Source: UBA10324 sp038326325 (lineage in GTDB: Bacteria; Bacteroidota; Bacteroidia; Chitinophagales; UBA10324). From it: a DNA stretch of 64,000 bases. The notes below the pieces were generated by a model. The model saw only the letters and a list, made by a program, of their open reading frames with translations, had not been told where the DNA came from and did not search any database. This document shows, piece by piece, positions 9,897 through 18,977 of the stretch. How positions within the stretch are numbered: the first letter of the stretch is position 1; each line of letters opens with the position of its first letter. The position numbers and the translations under genes are program-made. The stretch is from assembly GCA_038326325.1 (NCBI GenBank), contig JBBQJW010000001.1:124001-188000 (forward strand), in the 5' to 3' direction.

Positions 9897-11399
9897 ATGG
9901 GAAAAGATTACATCATGAAAGCAAAGAAAAAAGCAGTTGTTATTGGTTCCGGTTTCGCCGGACTAGCAGCTGCTTGTTGCTTAGCGAAAAACGGTTTGGA
10001 GGTAACGGTTCTTGAAAAAAACGAACAGACAGGTGGTCGCGCACGAGTTTACGAATCGGATGGATTTGTTTTTGATATGGGACCGAGCTGGTACTGGATG
10101 CCTGATGTTTTCGAAAATTTCTTTCAGCTTTTCGACAAAAAAGTTTCTGACTATTATGATTTGAAATTATTGTCTCCTTCGTTCTCTGTATTTTTTAATG
10201 GTGATGAGAAAATAAATATTCCTGAATCGCAAAAGGAATTAGAAGCGCTTTTTGAATCAATTGAAAAAGGCAGCGCGCAACAACTCCGGAAATTTCTAAA
10301 GGAAGCACAATACAAGTACGAAATAGGAATGAAGGAATTGGTTTACAAACCTGCGCTATCATTGATGGAATTCGCCGACAGAAGAGTGCTCGGCGGCTTA
10401 ACCCGTTTGCACATTCTTCAATCATTCAAAAAATATGTTCGTAAATATTTTATCGACAAGCGACTCATCAGCATTCTTGAATTTCCGGTTTTATTTTTAG
10501 GGGCGCAACCAAAAGACACACCCGCGCTATACAGTTTAATGAATTACGCGGGATTGACGCTCGGCACCTGGTATCCGATGGGTGGGATGAAAAAAATTAT
10601 TGAGGCGATGGAAAATCTAGCCGCGTCACTAAATGTAAAAATCATCACAAACACGCCTGCGACAAAAATTGCAGTGCTAAATAAAACTGTTACAGGAGTT
10701 TTTTCAAACGAAATTTTCTTTGAGGCCGATTCAGTCATCGCTTCCTCCGACTATCATTTCACGGAAGAGAAATTGCTAACGAAAGAATTCCGGAATTATT
10801 CTGGTGATTACTGGAACAAACGAACGATGGCTCCATCGTCCATTATTTTTTATCTCGGGATAAGTAAAAAAATAAAAAATCTGGAGCATCATAATTTGTT
10901 TTTCGATGAAGACCTGGAGCAACACGGAAAAGAAATTTATGAAACACCAATGTATCCGACACGACCATTGTTCTATGTGTGTTGTCCTTCAAAAACAGAT
11001 GTAACAGTCGCTCCGATTGGAATGGAAAATTTATTTATTCTAATTCCGATTGCTGCAGGATTGAAAGATGATGATGCCACAAGAGAAAAATATTTTGACA
11101 TCGTGCTGTCACGATTGGAGAAAAAAACCGGCGAGAATATTCGTGAGCGCATCATTCACAAAAGAAGTTATGCGATAAATGATTTCCAATCGGATTACAA
11201 TGCCTTTAAAGGAAATGCTTATGGATTGGCAAACACGCTTCGGCAAACCGCAGTGCTGAAACCTTCCATCAGAAATAAAAAATTAAAAAATCTTTTTTAT
11301 ACGGGACAACTAACTGTTCCCGGTCCGGGTGTTCCCCCGGCTTTAATCTCTGGACAAATTGTAGCAAAAGAAGTAATCAAACAATTGAATTTAAATTGA
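9897..11399 (+). CDS. crtI: Phytoene desaturase
   Basis: FAD-dependent phytoene desaturase, which converts phytoene to lycopene or neurosporene at the membrane. The N-terminal Rossmann motif GSGFAGLAAA (near residue 18), the following TGGRA, and the C-terminal dinucleotide/desaturase signature FYTGQLTVPGPGVPPALISG identify the family; 500 residues is the usual length. An alternative ATG at 9915 (MKAKKKAVVIG) is preceded by GGGAAAAG and is nearly as plausible. It is the first gene of a tightly packed carotenoid operon; its stop shares one base with the crtB start. Confidence 0.95.
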   Translation: MGKDYIMKAKKKAVVIGSGFAGLAAACCLAKNGLEVTVLEKNEQTGGRARVYESDGFVFDMGPSWYWMPDVFENFFQLFDKKVSDYYDLKLLSPSFSVFFNGDEKINIPESQKELEALFESIEKGSAQQLRKFLKEAQYKYEIGMKELVYKPALSLMEFADRRVLGGLTRLHILQSFKKYVRKYFIDKRLISILEFPVLFLGAQPKDTPALYSLMNYAGLTLGTWYPMGGMKKIIEAMENLAASLNVKIITNTPATKIAVLNKTVTGVFSNEIFFEADSVIASSDYHFTEEKLLTKEFRNYSGDYWNKRTMAPSSIIFYLGISKKIKNLEHHNLFFDEDLEQHGKEIYETPMYPTRPLFYVCCPSKTDVTVAPIGMENLFILIPIAAGLKDDDATREKYFDIVLSRLEKKTGENIRERIIHKRSYAINDFQSDYNAFKGNAYGLANTLRQTAVLKPSIRNKKLKNLFYTGQLTVPGPGVPPALISGQIVAKEVIKQLNLN

Positions 11400-12235
11400 T
11401 GAAAAATTTATTTGACAAAATTTCTGCTCGCAGCAGCAAAATAGTAACGAGAACATATAGCACCAGTTTTTCATTGGGAATTTATTTTCTGAATGGAAAA
11501 TTTCACGAGCCCATTTATGGTATTTATGGTTTCGTGAGATTTGCTGATGAAATCGTTGACAGCTTTCATGATTTTGATAAAGCGGAATTGCTGAAACGAT
11601 TTCGTGCTGATACTCAACTTGCAATCGCAGAACGAATTAGTCTGAATCCGATTCTAAATAGTTTTCAGAAATGCGTTCATCAATATAAAATTGAACAGGA
11701 ACTGATTGATGCCTTTCTGCACAGCATGGAAGTGGATTTAACACAATCGTTTCACGACAAAAATTCTTTTGACAAGTATATTCTTGGTTCTGCTGAGGTA
11801 GTGGGGTTGATGTGTTTGCGTGTGTTTACCGAAGGAGATAATAATATGTACCGAAAGTTGAAACCTGCAGCAATGTATTTAGGAGCAGCATTCCAGAAAA
11901 TAAATTTCCTGCGCGATTTAAAACAAGATTATAATCAATTAGGAAGAGCCTATTTTCCTGGAGTTGATTTGGAAAATTTTGATCGCTCACAAAAAATAAA
12001 AATTGAATCCGACATTGAATCTGATTTTACACTTGCTTTGAGTGGAATAAAAAATCTACCTCGCAGCGCGCGACTCGGAGTGTATGTCGCGTTTGTTTAT
12101 TACAAAGCGCTATTCACAAAAATAAAATCAATACCTGCTGAAAAAGTAATGCGCGAACGAATTCGTGTTCCAAACAATCAGAAGTTTGGCTTATTGATTA
12201 ACTCGGTGATTCGCCATCAATTCAATATGTTATGA
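11399..12235 (+). CDS. crtB: Phytoene synthase
   Basis: Squalene/phytoene synthase that condenses two geranylgeranyl diphosphates to phytoene. It shows the first aspartate-rich motif in FVRFADEIVD (near residue 50) and the second in NFLRDLKQD followed by YFP. I take the ATG at 11399, overlapping the crtI stop as TGATG, rather than the in-frame TTG one codon earlier. 278 residues fits the bacterial CrtB family. The next gene starts inside its stop codon (ATGA), so translation of the operon is probably coupled. Confidence 0.95.
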   Translation: MKNLFDKISARSSKIVTRTYSTSFSLGIYFLNGKFHEPIYGIYGFVRFADEIVDSFHDFDKAELLKRFRADTQLAIAERISLNPILNSFQKCVHQYKIEQELIDAFLHSMEVDLTQSFHDKNSFDKYILGSAEVVGLMCLRVFTEGDNNMYRKLKPAAMYLGAAFQKINFLRDLKQDYNQLGRAYFPGVDLENFDRSQKIKIESDIESDFTLALSGIKNLPRSARLGVYVAFVYYKALFTKIKSIPAEKVMRERIRVPNNQKFGLLINSVIRHQFNML

Positions 12236-12714
12236 AAACTGTTTCAGGGTTCATCTTATTATTCTGTGTTTCTCTCTCGTGTAAGTCTCAATCCCTGATT
12301 GAGCTTAGAGAACAATTTTATCGAGCGTCAATAAACGGTGAATCCGCCGATTCATTTTATTCAAAAATGGAAACTGTTACAGCGAACTCATCAGCGCTTA
12401 TGCTTGGATATAAGGGAATGGCTGCGTTCACACTTTGCAATTACTCTTATAATCCATACAGCAAACTGAAATATTTTAATGAGGGAAAAAATTTCCTGGA
12501 CAATGCGATCGCCGCTTCACCTGATAATGTCGAGTTGCGATTTCTTCGTTATTCGGTTCAGAAGAATGTCCCTTCCTTTCTTGGGTACTCATCGAATATT
12601 GGAGAAGACAAAAAAATCATTTCTGAAAACATTTCCTCGACGGAACTAAGGAAGACTGATGTGGATTTATATAACAGAATTGTGAACTTTCTGAATTCAG
12701 AAACAATTAATTGA
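12232..12714 (+). CDS. Exported protein of unknown function in the carotenoid operon
   Basis: I do not recognise a named family. It is a 160-residue protein with an N-terminal hydrophobic export signal (FILLFCVSLSCKSQS, about residues 6-20), then a helical region with two short segments that look TPR-like (around MLGYKGMAAFTLCNY and FLDNAIAASPDNVELRFLRY). It overlaps crtB by four bases (ATGA) and the photolyase by four, so it is transcribed, and probably translated, with the pigment genes. A role in pigment handling at the envelope is only suggested by position. Confidence 0.8.
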   Translation: MKTVSGFILLFCVSLSCKSQSLIELREQFYRASINGESADSFYSKMETVTANSSALMLGYKGMAAFTLCNYSYNPYSKLKYFNEGKNFLDNAIAASPDNVELRFLRYSVQKNVPSFLGYSSNIGEDKKIISENISSTELRKTDVDLYNRIVNFLNSETIN

Positions 12715-14036
12715 AAGAAAATAAATTGAAAAATAATATTCAACCTGTTACAGTCTTTTGGTTTCGTCGCGATTTGCGATTGAACGATAATCATGGATTA
12801 TACAAGGCATTGAAAAACTCCGATGTAGTTCTTCCTGTTTTCATTTTCGATAAAGAGATTCTGGAACAACTTGAAAATAGAAAAGACAAACGAGTTTCAT
12901 TCATTCATCAAACACTGAAAAATATTAATGATGAATTACTGAAGCAAAGTTCTTCACTTTACATTCTACACGATTCCCCTTTAGAGGCATTTAAAACTAT
13001 TTGCAAAGCTTATGATGTAAAGGAAGTTTTTACCAATCACGATTATGAACCATATGCGATTGCGCGCGATACTGAAATCGGAAAATTTTTCACCTCAAAA
13101 AAAATAAACTTTCAAACTTTTAAAGACCAGGTGATTTTTGAAAAATCGGAAGTGATGAAGAGTGATGGAACTCCCTATACCATTTTTACTCCTTATTCAA
13201 AAGTCTGGAAAGAAAAATTCAACCAGGAAAGCCAGCAACTTTTTCCAAGTGAAGTTTTTATTTCTAATTTTCTAAAGACAAAGCCGTTACACTTTCCAAC
13301 ACTGAAAGAAATTGGTTTTGAAGAAACGAAAATGAATATTCCCTCAATAGAAGTTGACAAAAAAATAATTCGCAATTATCACGAAACAAGAAATCTTCCG
13401 GCTGTTGATGGCACAAGTAAACTGAGTGTTCATTTGCGATTTGGAACTGTGAGTATTCGACAATTGGCGCAAATGGCTATCTCACTAAACGACCAATGGC
13501 TGAATGAATTAATATGGCGAGAGTTTTTTATGATGATACTTTTTCATTTTCCTGAGGTGGTGACAAAAAGTTTTAAAAAGAAGTACGACAACATTCAGTG
13601 GAGAAATAATGAAAAAGAATTTGAGCTGTGGTGTAACGGTGAAACAGGTTATCCGATTGTGGATGCAGGAATGCGTGAACTGAATGAAACAGGATTGATG
13701 CATAATCGCGTTAGAATGGTGGTGGCAAGTTTTCTGATCAAGCACTTACTTATTGACTGGCGCTGGGGTGAATCGTATTTTGCAGAAAAACTTTTGGATT
13801 ACGAACTCTCATCAAACAACGGCAACTGGCAATGGAGTGCGGGGTGTGGTTGCGATGCTGCACCTTATTTCAGAATTTTTAATCCTGATGAACAGACAAA
13901 AAGATTTGACCCGGAACATCAATACATAAATCTTTGGGTGAAAGAAATTTTATCAGGCAATTATAATAAACCAATGGTTGAACATCGCTTTGCGAGAGAC
14001 CGTGCTTTAAAAGTTTTTAAAAATTCATTACAATGA
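12711..14036 (+). CDS. Cryptochrome/DNA photolyase family protein
   Basis: Light-dependent DNA repair flavoprotein, most likely a class I CPD photolyase. It has an N-terminal alpha/beta antenna domain (VTVFWFRRDLRLNDNHGL, about 13-30) and a C-terminal FAD domain with ELIWREFF, MRELNETGLMHNRVRM and NNGNWQWSAGCGCDAAPYFR. 441 residues is typical. The only plausible starts are TTG codons at 12711 or 12726, with no ATG before the core domain; coupling to the upstream gene (TTGA overlap) may compensate. Photolyase beside carotenoid genes fits a shared response to light damage. Confidence 0.92.
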   Translation: MKENKLKNNIQPVTVFWFRRDLRLNDNHGLYKALKNSDVVLPVFIFDKEILEQLENRKDKRVSFIHQTLKNINDELLKQSSSLYILHDSPLEAFKTICKAYDVKEVFTNHDYEPYAIARDTEIGKFFTSKKINFQTFKDQVIFEKSEVMKSDGTPYTIFTPYSKVWKEKFNQESQQLFPSEVFISNFLKTKPLHFPTLKEIGFEETKMNIPSIEVDKKIIRNYHETRNLPAVDGTSKLSVHLRFGTVSIRQLAQMAISLNDQWLNELIWREFFMMILFHFPEVVTKSFKKKYDNIQWRNNEKEFELWCNGETGYPIVDAGMRELNETGLMHNRVRMVVASFLIKHLLIDWRWGESYFAEKLLDYELSSNNGNWQWSAGCGCDAAPYFRIFNPDEQTKRFDPEHQYINLWVKEILSGNYNKPMVEHRFARDRALKVFKNSLQ

Positions 14037-14584
14037 AAACAATACAAAATGTAGTGCTCGTGAATGAGCAGGATGTTGCACTCGGAAAAATGGAAAAGTT
14101 GGAAGCGCATATTAAGGGCGAACTCCATCGTGCTTTTTCAGTTTTTATTTTTAATTCAGATGGTGAATTGCTTTTGCAAAAACGAGCCGATGGAAAATAT
14201 CACTCAGGTGGATTATGGACGAACACCTGTTGCGGACATCCGAATCCTGGGGAAGTGATTTCAAGCGCAGTTTCAAAAAGATTGAACGAAGAAATGGGAA
14301 TGCTTTGCAATTTGAAATTCGGTTTCAAATTTTTGTACAAGGAAAATGTCGGGAATCATTTGACCGAACATGAAGTTGACCATGTTTTTTTCGGAATCAG
14401 CGATGAAGCCCCGGAATTGAATGACGATGAAGTTTCAGCATATCGTTATGTTTCATTGGCAGAATTACAGGAAGAAATGAGTGATGACCCCTATATATTT
14501 ACCAAATGGTTCAAACTGATTTATGAAAAAGCATTTGACTTTTATAGTGTAACAGAAAATGCTTTAAAAATTTCGCAACAATAA
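14033..14584 (+). CDS. idi: Isopentenyl-diphosphate delta-isomerase, type 1
   Basis: Nudix-fold enzyme that interconverts isopentenyl and dimethylallyl diphosphate, supplying precursors for carotenoids. The type 1 signature TNTCCGHPNPGE (active-site Cys near residue 64) and the glutamate-bearing region NEEMGML are present; RAFSVFIFN opens the Nudix sheet. 183 residues is normal. The start codon overlaps the photolyase stop by four bases. Confidence 0.95.
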   Translation: MKTIQNVVLVNEQDVALGKMEKLEAHIKGELHRAFSVFIFNSDGELLLQKRADGKYHSGGLWTNTCCGHPNPGEVISSAVSKRLNEEMGMLCNLKFGFKFLYKENVGNHLTEHEVDHVFFGISDEAPELNDDEVSAYRYVSLAELQEEMSDDPYIFTKWFKLIYEKAFDFYSVTENALKISQQ

Positions 14585-14603
14585 ACTTTAATACTTTTAT
14601 ATC

Positions 14604-15086
14604 ATGATTATTTTAATCAATGCGATTATATTTCTATCCTTTTTTGTTTTAATGGAAGGTGTTGCATGGTTCACGCACAAGTACATCATGCACGGATTTT
14701 TATGGCCGCTGCACGACGACCATCATTTAAAAGACCATTACGGTTTTTTTGAACGCAACGATTTTTTCTTTCTGCTCTTCGCGATTCCGGGAATCGCGCT
14801 CATGAGTTTCGGATGGTTTAACGGTTACGATGATTTTCGTTTCTGGATGGGCGCTGGTGTTACACTTTACGGTGCTGCATATTTTTTCGTGCACGATATT
14901 TTTATTCATCAGCGCTTCCCGATTATGAAACAACTGAACTCAACTTATTTCCGTGCACTGCGCAAGGCGCATAAAGTTCATCACAAACATTTAAGCAAAG
15001 AAGAAGGTGAATGTTTCGGAATGCTTTTTATTCCGCGCAGGTATTATGTCGAGGCGAAGCAATCAAAATCTGAATTCAGATTATAA
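14604..15086 (+). CDS. crtZ: Beta-carotene hydroxylase
   Basis: Membrane di-iron hydroxylase of the fatty-acid-hydroxylase superfamily that adds 3-hydroxyls to beta-carotene rings, giving zeaxanthin. The histidine clusters HKYIMH, HDDHH, HDIFIHQRFP and HKVHHKH are all visible in order, with hydrophobic segments between them. The length (160) is typical of CrtZ. The gene follows idi after 19 bp, and lycopene cyclase begins 2 bp after its stop. Confidence 0.93.
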   Translation: MIILINAIIFLSFFVLMEGVAWFTHKYIMHGFLWPLHDDHHLKDHYGFFERNDFFFLLFAIPGIALMSFGWFNGYDDFRFWMGAGVTLYGAAYFFVHDIFIHQRFPIMKQLNSTYFRALRKAHKVHHKHLSKEEGECFGMLFIPRRYYVEAKQSKSEFRL

Positions 15087-15088
15087 TA

Positions 15089-15799
15089 ATGCGCTATACT
15101 TATCTCGCGGTTGATATTGGAGCAATTCTTTTTCCTTTCCTTTTCACTTTTCATCCGCGATTAAATTTTTATAAAACATGGTTCGCGTTTTTTCCAGCCA
15201 TGTTAGCCAGCGCGACAATTTTTATTGTCGCTGATATTTATTTTACAAAGTGGGGAGTATGGGGATTCAACCCTAGTTATGTAATAAGGATTTATTTTTT
15301 CAATTTACCGATTGAAGAATATCTTTTCTTCTTCTGCATTCCGTATTCGTGCGTTTTCACTTATCACTGTTTGAAAATTTTAGAGAGTAAAAACGGAAAT
15401 GAAAAATCAGTCAGAACAATTTCAAAATTGGTTAGTGTGATTTTATTCGTCGCTGGAATTATTTTTTACGATCAACTTTATACTTCTACGACTTTTATCG
15501 CGCTCGCGGTATTTCTTTTTTGCATTGCTCGGTTTAATCATCAATTCTCATTGGGAAAATTCTTCTTCGCTTATCTGATTTTGCTTATTCCATTTTTTGT
15601 TTGCAATGGAATTTTAACCGGAACAGGATTGGCGTCGCCAGTTGTGTGGTACAACAACAATCAAAATCTCGGCATCCGAATTCTCACTATTCCTGTTGAA
15701 GATTTTTTTTATGGCTTGCTGCTGATATTATTGAACGCGACAATTTATGAACGAATACTTCTCTTTAAAAAAATTACTATGGAAATCAGAGTTACTTAA
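15089..15799 (+). CDS. Lycopene beta-cyclase, CrtYcd-type membrane protein
   Basis: Seven-helix membrane protein of the lycopene-cyclase-domain family (the fused CrtYc/CrtYd or fungal CarRP type), which turns lycopene into beta-carotene. Two halves each carry the acidic motif expected of this family: NLPIEEYLFFF near residue 73 and IPVEDFFYGLL near residue 208. Last gene of the carotenoid operon. Its 3' end overlaps by eight bases the degenerate 3' end of the convergent DUF5615 gene. Confidence 0.9.
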   Translation: MRYTYLAVDIGAILFPFLFTFHPRLNFYKTWFAFFPAMLASATIFIVADIYFTKWGVWGFNPSYVIRIYFFNLPIEEYLFFFCIPYSCVFTYHCLKILESKNGNEKSVRTISKLVSVILFVAGIIFYDQLYTSTTFIALAVFLFCIARFNHQFSLGKFFFAYLILLIPFFVCNGILTGTGLASPVVWYNNNQNLGIRILTIPVEDFFYGLLLILLNATIYERILLFKKITMEIRVT

Positions 15800-16112
15800 T
15801 TTCATAAACTCTGAACTTCTTCATTTTCGATACACGCTCTTTAAATTCGGGAAGCAATTTTTTCATCAAATCAATTTTGCTTCGTTTCACATCCAAAACA
15901 ACAATAGTTACTTAGTGTTGCAAAATATTCTGCTGATATTTCAGATTCTTGTCAATGGTTAAAAGAATATCAAAACCATTTTCAATCATTAATTTCAGAA
16001 GTGTTCCGTTTTTAATTCCTTCCCATTTGAAATCAAAAACAGAAAAAACTTCAAACTCTTTTAAGTCCTTTTTTAATTTTCGAGGAATGCACTCGTCGAG
16101 TAGAATTTTCAT
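15792..16112 (-). pseudogene. DUF5615 (PIN-like) toxin interrupted by an in-frame stop
   Basis: N-terminal 66 residues match the DUF5615 PIN-like toxin family (KILLDECIPRKLKKDL, later ILLTIDKNLKYQQNI). After QH the frame meets TAA (15912-15914) and then continues in the same frame with a normal family C-terminus (VTIVVLDVKRSKIDL to FRVYEIK) to a second stop at 15792-15794. The full gene would give about 106 residues, the usual length. I therefore read this as a single nonsense change in an otherwise intact toxin, although a base-call error is possible. It overlaps the DUF433 antitoxin at its 5' end. Confidence 0.8.
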
Positions 16113-16326
16113 TTCCGATTCTGTTTGATAACAATAATTTCAATCCTGCATCCATCAATTGAATTGCCTGCGCCCTTTTTACAGAGGGAAAATCATCTAA
16201 AAATTCTTCAAGAGTTTCTCCGGTTTCAATGTAGTCGAATAAATTTTTTACGGGTACGCGGGTTCCCTTGAACACCGGGGTTCCACTCATAATTTCAGGG
16301 TCAATATTTATTAGCTGACTTTTCAT
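16051..16326 (-). CDS. DUF433 antitoxin
   Basis: DUF433 family protein (INIDPEIMSGTPVFKGTRVP, then a helical C-terminal half), the usual partner of DUF5615 PIN-like toxins and the likely DNA-binding repressor of its own operon. The family core ends near residue 70. This copy has about 20 extra basic residues read through the first 62 bases of the toxin gene in another frame, an unusually deep overlap that may reflect a lost stop codon. Confidence 0.8.
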   Translation of the reverse strand: MKSQLINIDPEIMSGTPVFKGTRVPVKNLFDYIETGETLEEFLDDFPSVKRAQAIQLMDAGLKLLLSNRIGNENSTRRVHSSKIKKGLKRV

Positions 16327-16342
16327 TCTTCAAACTTTATTT

Positions 16343-16371
16343 CAAAATTAGAGAATTAATTTGATTGCAAA
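16343..16371 (-). promoter_or_regulatory. Promoter for the DUF433/DUF5615 module
   Basis: Read on the minus strand: TTTG, then 17 bp, then TAATTTTG, matching the Bacteroidota -33/-7 consensus (TTTG and TAnnTTTG), about 17 bp upstream of the antitoxin start. Confidence 0.5.
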
Positions 16372-16488
16372 TCTTCTCTCCAAAAAAATTACAATGAACA
16401 TGGATTTTCATGATTGCCATAATTCTTGAAGATGCGAAATCATACTTTATCATAACCCTCAGCTCAATCTGCGTTCCATCCTGCATCA

Positions 16489-18000
16489 TCAAAGATTCTC
16501 AGGTCGCATTTGCGGAAACAACAACACATCCTGAATAGAATGTGAGTTGGTGAGAATCATGCACAGGCGGTCAATTCCCATTCCTAATCCTGCTGTCGGT
16601 GGCATTCCGTATTCGAGTGCGCGCAGAAAATCTTCGTCGAGCATCATCGCTTCTTCATCGCCACGCTTGCCGAGTTCGAGTTGTTCCTCAAATCTTTTTC
16701 GCTGATCGAGCGGATCATTCAGTTCAGAGAACGCGTTACAAATTTCCTTACCGTTACAGATGGCTTCGAACCGTTCAACCAAACCTTCTTTCGAGCGATG
16801 CTTCTTCGCGAGCGGACTCATCTCCACCGGATAATCAGTAATAAAAGTTGGCTGTATCAGTTGCGCTTCGCACTTCTCCCCGAAAATTTCATCAATCAGT
16901 TTTCCTTTCCCCATCGTATAGTCAATAGGCACATGCAATTCCTTGGCTGTTACACGCAGCGCTGCTTCATCCATTTCAGAAATATCAATACCCGTAAAAT
17001 GCTGAATGGCTTCAAACATCGTAAAGCGTTTCCATGGTCGTTTAAAGTTGATGAGGTGCTCGCCCACCTGTACTTCCGTTTTTCCATAAAGGTCAAGCGC
17101 TATGTGTTCCACCATTTCTTCCACCAAATCCATCATCCAGTAATAATCTTTATACGCCACATACAATTCCATTTGCGTGAACTCCGGATTATGAAAGCGG
17201 TCCATTCCCTCGTTGCGAAAATCTTTCGCGAATTCAAACACGCCATCGAAGCCGCCGACAATCAACCGCTTCAAATAAAGCTCGTTCGCTATGCGCAAAT
17301 ACAAAGTAGTATCGAGCGCGTTGTGATGCGTTTTAAAAGGTCGAGCCGCCGCGCCACCGTAAAGCGGTTGCAGAATCGGGGTCTCCACTTCCATATAACT
17401 TTTACCCGAAAGAAAATTGCGCATGCTCATCACCAACTTACTGCGCTGCACAAAAACTTCTTTCGAACGCGCGTTAATGTTAAGGTCAACATACCGTTGA
17501 CGATAACGCAACTCCATGTCACTCACCGCGTCAAAAACTTCTCCTTCCTTTTCCTTCACCACAGGCAGCGGCTTCAGCGCTTTCGAAAGAATCTTCATCG
17601 TCTGAACATGAATGGAAATTTCTCCGGTCTTGGTTCGAAACACAAAACCTGTTACACCTATAAAATCGCCGAGGTCCAATAATTTTTTAAAGAGCGTGTC
17701 GTACAAAAATTTGTCTTCACCGGCGCACACATCATCGCGCTTGATGTAAAGTTGAATTTTCCCAACAGCATCCTGTAACACCACAAACGCCGCCTTGCCC
17801 ATATCGCGGCGGCTCATAATTCTTCCCGCAATCGAAATTGTTTTTCCTTCATAAGCGGTCGCGTCCTTTTCAAATTCAGTTTTAATCTGAATCGAATTGT
17901 CATTCACTTCAAACAAATCAGCTGGATACGGATTCACTCCGTGCCGAATCAATTCATCCAACGCCTCGCGGCGCAATACTTCATGTTCACTTAACTCCAT
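16489..18000 (-). CDS. lysS: Lysine--tRNA ligase, class II
   Basis: Charges tRNA-Lys. N-terminal OB-fold anticodon-binding domain (ISIAGRIMSRRDMGKAAFVV near residue 50), then the class II catalytic core: motif 2 region around AKDFRNEGMDRFHNPEFTQ near 260 and motif 3 GLGMGIDRLCMIL near the end. 503 residues is normal. Its GC content looks higher than most neighbours. A single-gene unit with its own -7 element. Confidence 0.96.
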   Translation of the reverse strand: MELSEHEVLRREALDELIRHGVNPYPADLFEVNDNSIQIKTEFEKDATAYEGKTISIAGRIMSRRDMGKAAFVVLQDAVGKIQLYIKRDDVCAGEDKFLYDTLFKKLLDLGDFIGVTGFVFRTKTGEISIHVQTMKILSKALKPLPVVKEKEGEVFDAVSDMELRYRQRYVDLNINARSKEVFVQRSKLVMSMRNFLSGKSYMEVETPILQPLYGGAAARPFKTHHNALDTTLYLRIANELYLKRLIVGGFDGVFEFAKDFRNEGMDRFHNPEFTQMELYVAYKDYYWMMDLVEEMVEHIALDLYGKTEVQVGEHLINFKRPWKRFTMFEAIQHFTGIDISEMDEAALRVTAKELHVPIDYTMGKGKLIDEIFGEKCEAQLIQPTFITDYPVEMSPLAKKHRSKEGLVERFEAICNGKEICNAFSELNDPLDQRKRFEEQLELGKRGDEEAMMLDEDFLRALEYGMPPTAGLGMGIDRLCMILTNSHSIQDVLLFPQMRPENL

Positions 18001-18022
18001 AACCGATTAATAAAATTTTTCG

Positions 18023-18030
18023 CAAATGTA
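18023..18030 (-). promoter_or_regulatory. -7 element upstream of lysS
   Basis: TACATTTG on the minus strand, a perfect TAnnTTTG match 23 bp before the lysS start; no clear TTTG -33 box at the expected distance. Confidence 0.45.
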
Positions 18031-18060
18031 ATTTTAAAGAGAGATGATTTCGACGGATTT

Positions 18061-18966
18061 CTAAAGGTCGGGCATATCCGGCAGCAACAAAACTTTCCAC
18101 GCATCCATCACTCTTCCTTCTTCTAAAAATTCTTTAGCGAGAAGATGAAGTTGGTGTTCCATATTTTCTTCGTCTAACTGAAAGCGCTCGAACACTTCCT
18201 GCATTCTTCCGTCTTTGCGAATGAGCGAAACTTCAAGCCAGGTTGGCAACATTTCAACATGTCCCAGTTGACCAAGATTATTTCCGGTGATCACTTTACT
18301 GTTTCTGATTCGTTCAGGAATGGCATCGTGACCAATGGCAGGTTTGGTACTTGGTTTCGCCACTTCAAAAACCGCCGAGCCACTCGCACGACAGTAATAA
18401 TCATTTCCCATGCGCGCGACCAAATCAATTTTATGCGGATCAATTCTTCCGTTAGCGTCAAGCACATTTTCATTCACATGCATTAGCAGTATTTCACAAA
18501 TGATGAGATTCGCCGCGCCGCCTTCCGTTCCCATTTCTTTTACCTCCACCACTTTGCATTCCATTTGCACCGGCGATTCTTTCACCCGAAATGGTTTAAC
18601 GATTTCAGATGTAACAGGTGTGAATCCTGATTTTGTAAATTCATTAACCCCTTTCGGAAACTCTACACTTGTGAGAGACATCTGATGAACCATCTCGTAA
18701 TTCACCGCATTGATAACTACTTCACCCGTCTCGTAAATATTTTCGAGTGTGTGTTTAATGGTGTTGTCGCGCACTCGTCGCGCTGGTGAAAAAACTATTG
18801 TTGGTGGGTGCGCTCCAAACGCATTGAAGAAACTGAACGGCGACAAATTCGGATTTCCGTTTTTATCCATCGTGCTCGCGAATGCAATCGGTCTCGGTGC
18901 GATTGCTCCGAGCATGTACGCATGAAGTTTCGCTGTCGCTATTTCTTTCGGGTCAATTTTTATCAT
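18061..18966 (-). CDS. Flavin reductase family protein (FMN-binding split barrel)
   Basis: Flavoredoxin/flavin-reductase-like protein with an FMN-binding split barrel (residues about 15-205: LGAIAPRPIAFASTM, NLSPFSFFNAFG, NTIKHTLENIYETGEVVINAV). The C-terminal 90 residues are an extension seen in this subgroup. It likely binds FMN and reduces or transfers flavin in the cytosol; the partner is unknown. The 66-bp hairpin repeat lies just upstream of its start, between it and the FAH-family gene on the same strand. Confidence 0.85.
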   Translation of the reverse strand: MIKIDPKEIATAKLHAYMLGAIAPRPIAFASTMDKNGNPNLSPFSFFNAFGAHPPTIVFSPARRVRDNTIKHTLENIYETGEVVINAVNYEMVHQMSLTSVEFPKGVNEFTKSGFTPVTSEIVKPFRVKESPVQMECKVVEVKEMGTEGGAANLIICEILLMHVNENVLDANGRIDPHKIDLVARMGNDYYCRASGSAVFEVAKPSTKPAIGHDAIPERIRNSKVITGNNLGQLGHVEMLPTWLEVSLIRKDGRMQEVFERFQLDEENMEHQLHLLAKEFLEEGRVMDAWKVLLLPDMPDL

Positions 18967-18977
18967 AACCTTTATTT

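Noticed and set aside
16681..17682. Long plus-strand open frame of 333 codons opposite lysS
   Set aside because: lysS is unmistakable on the other strand; the antisense frame is Arg/His/Phe-rich, typical of a shadow of a GC-richer gene.
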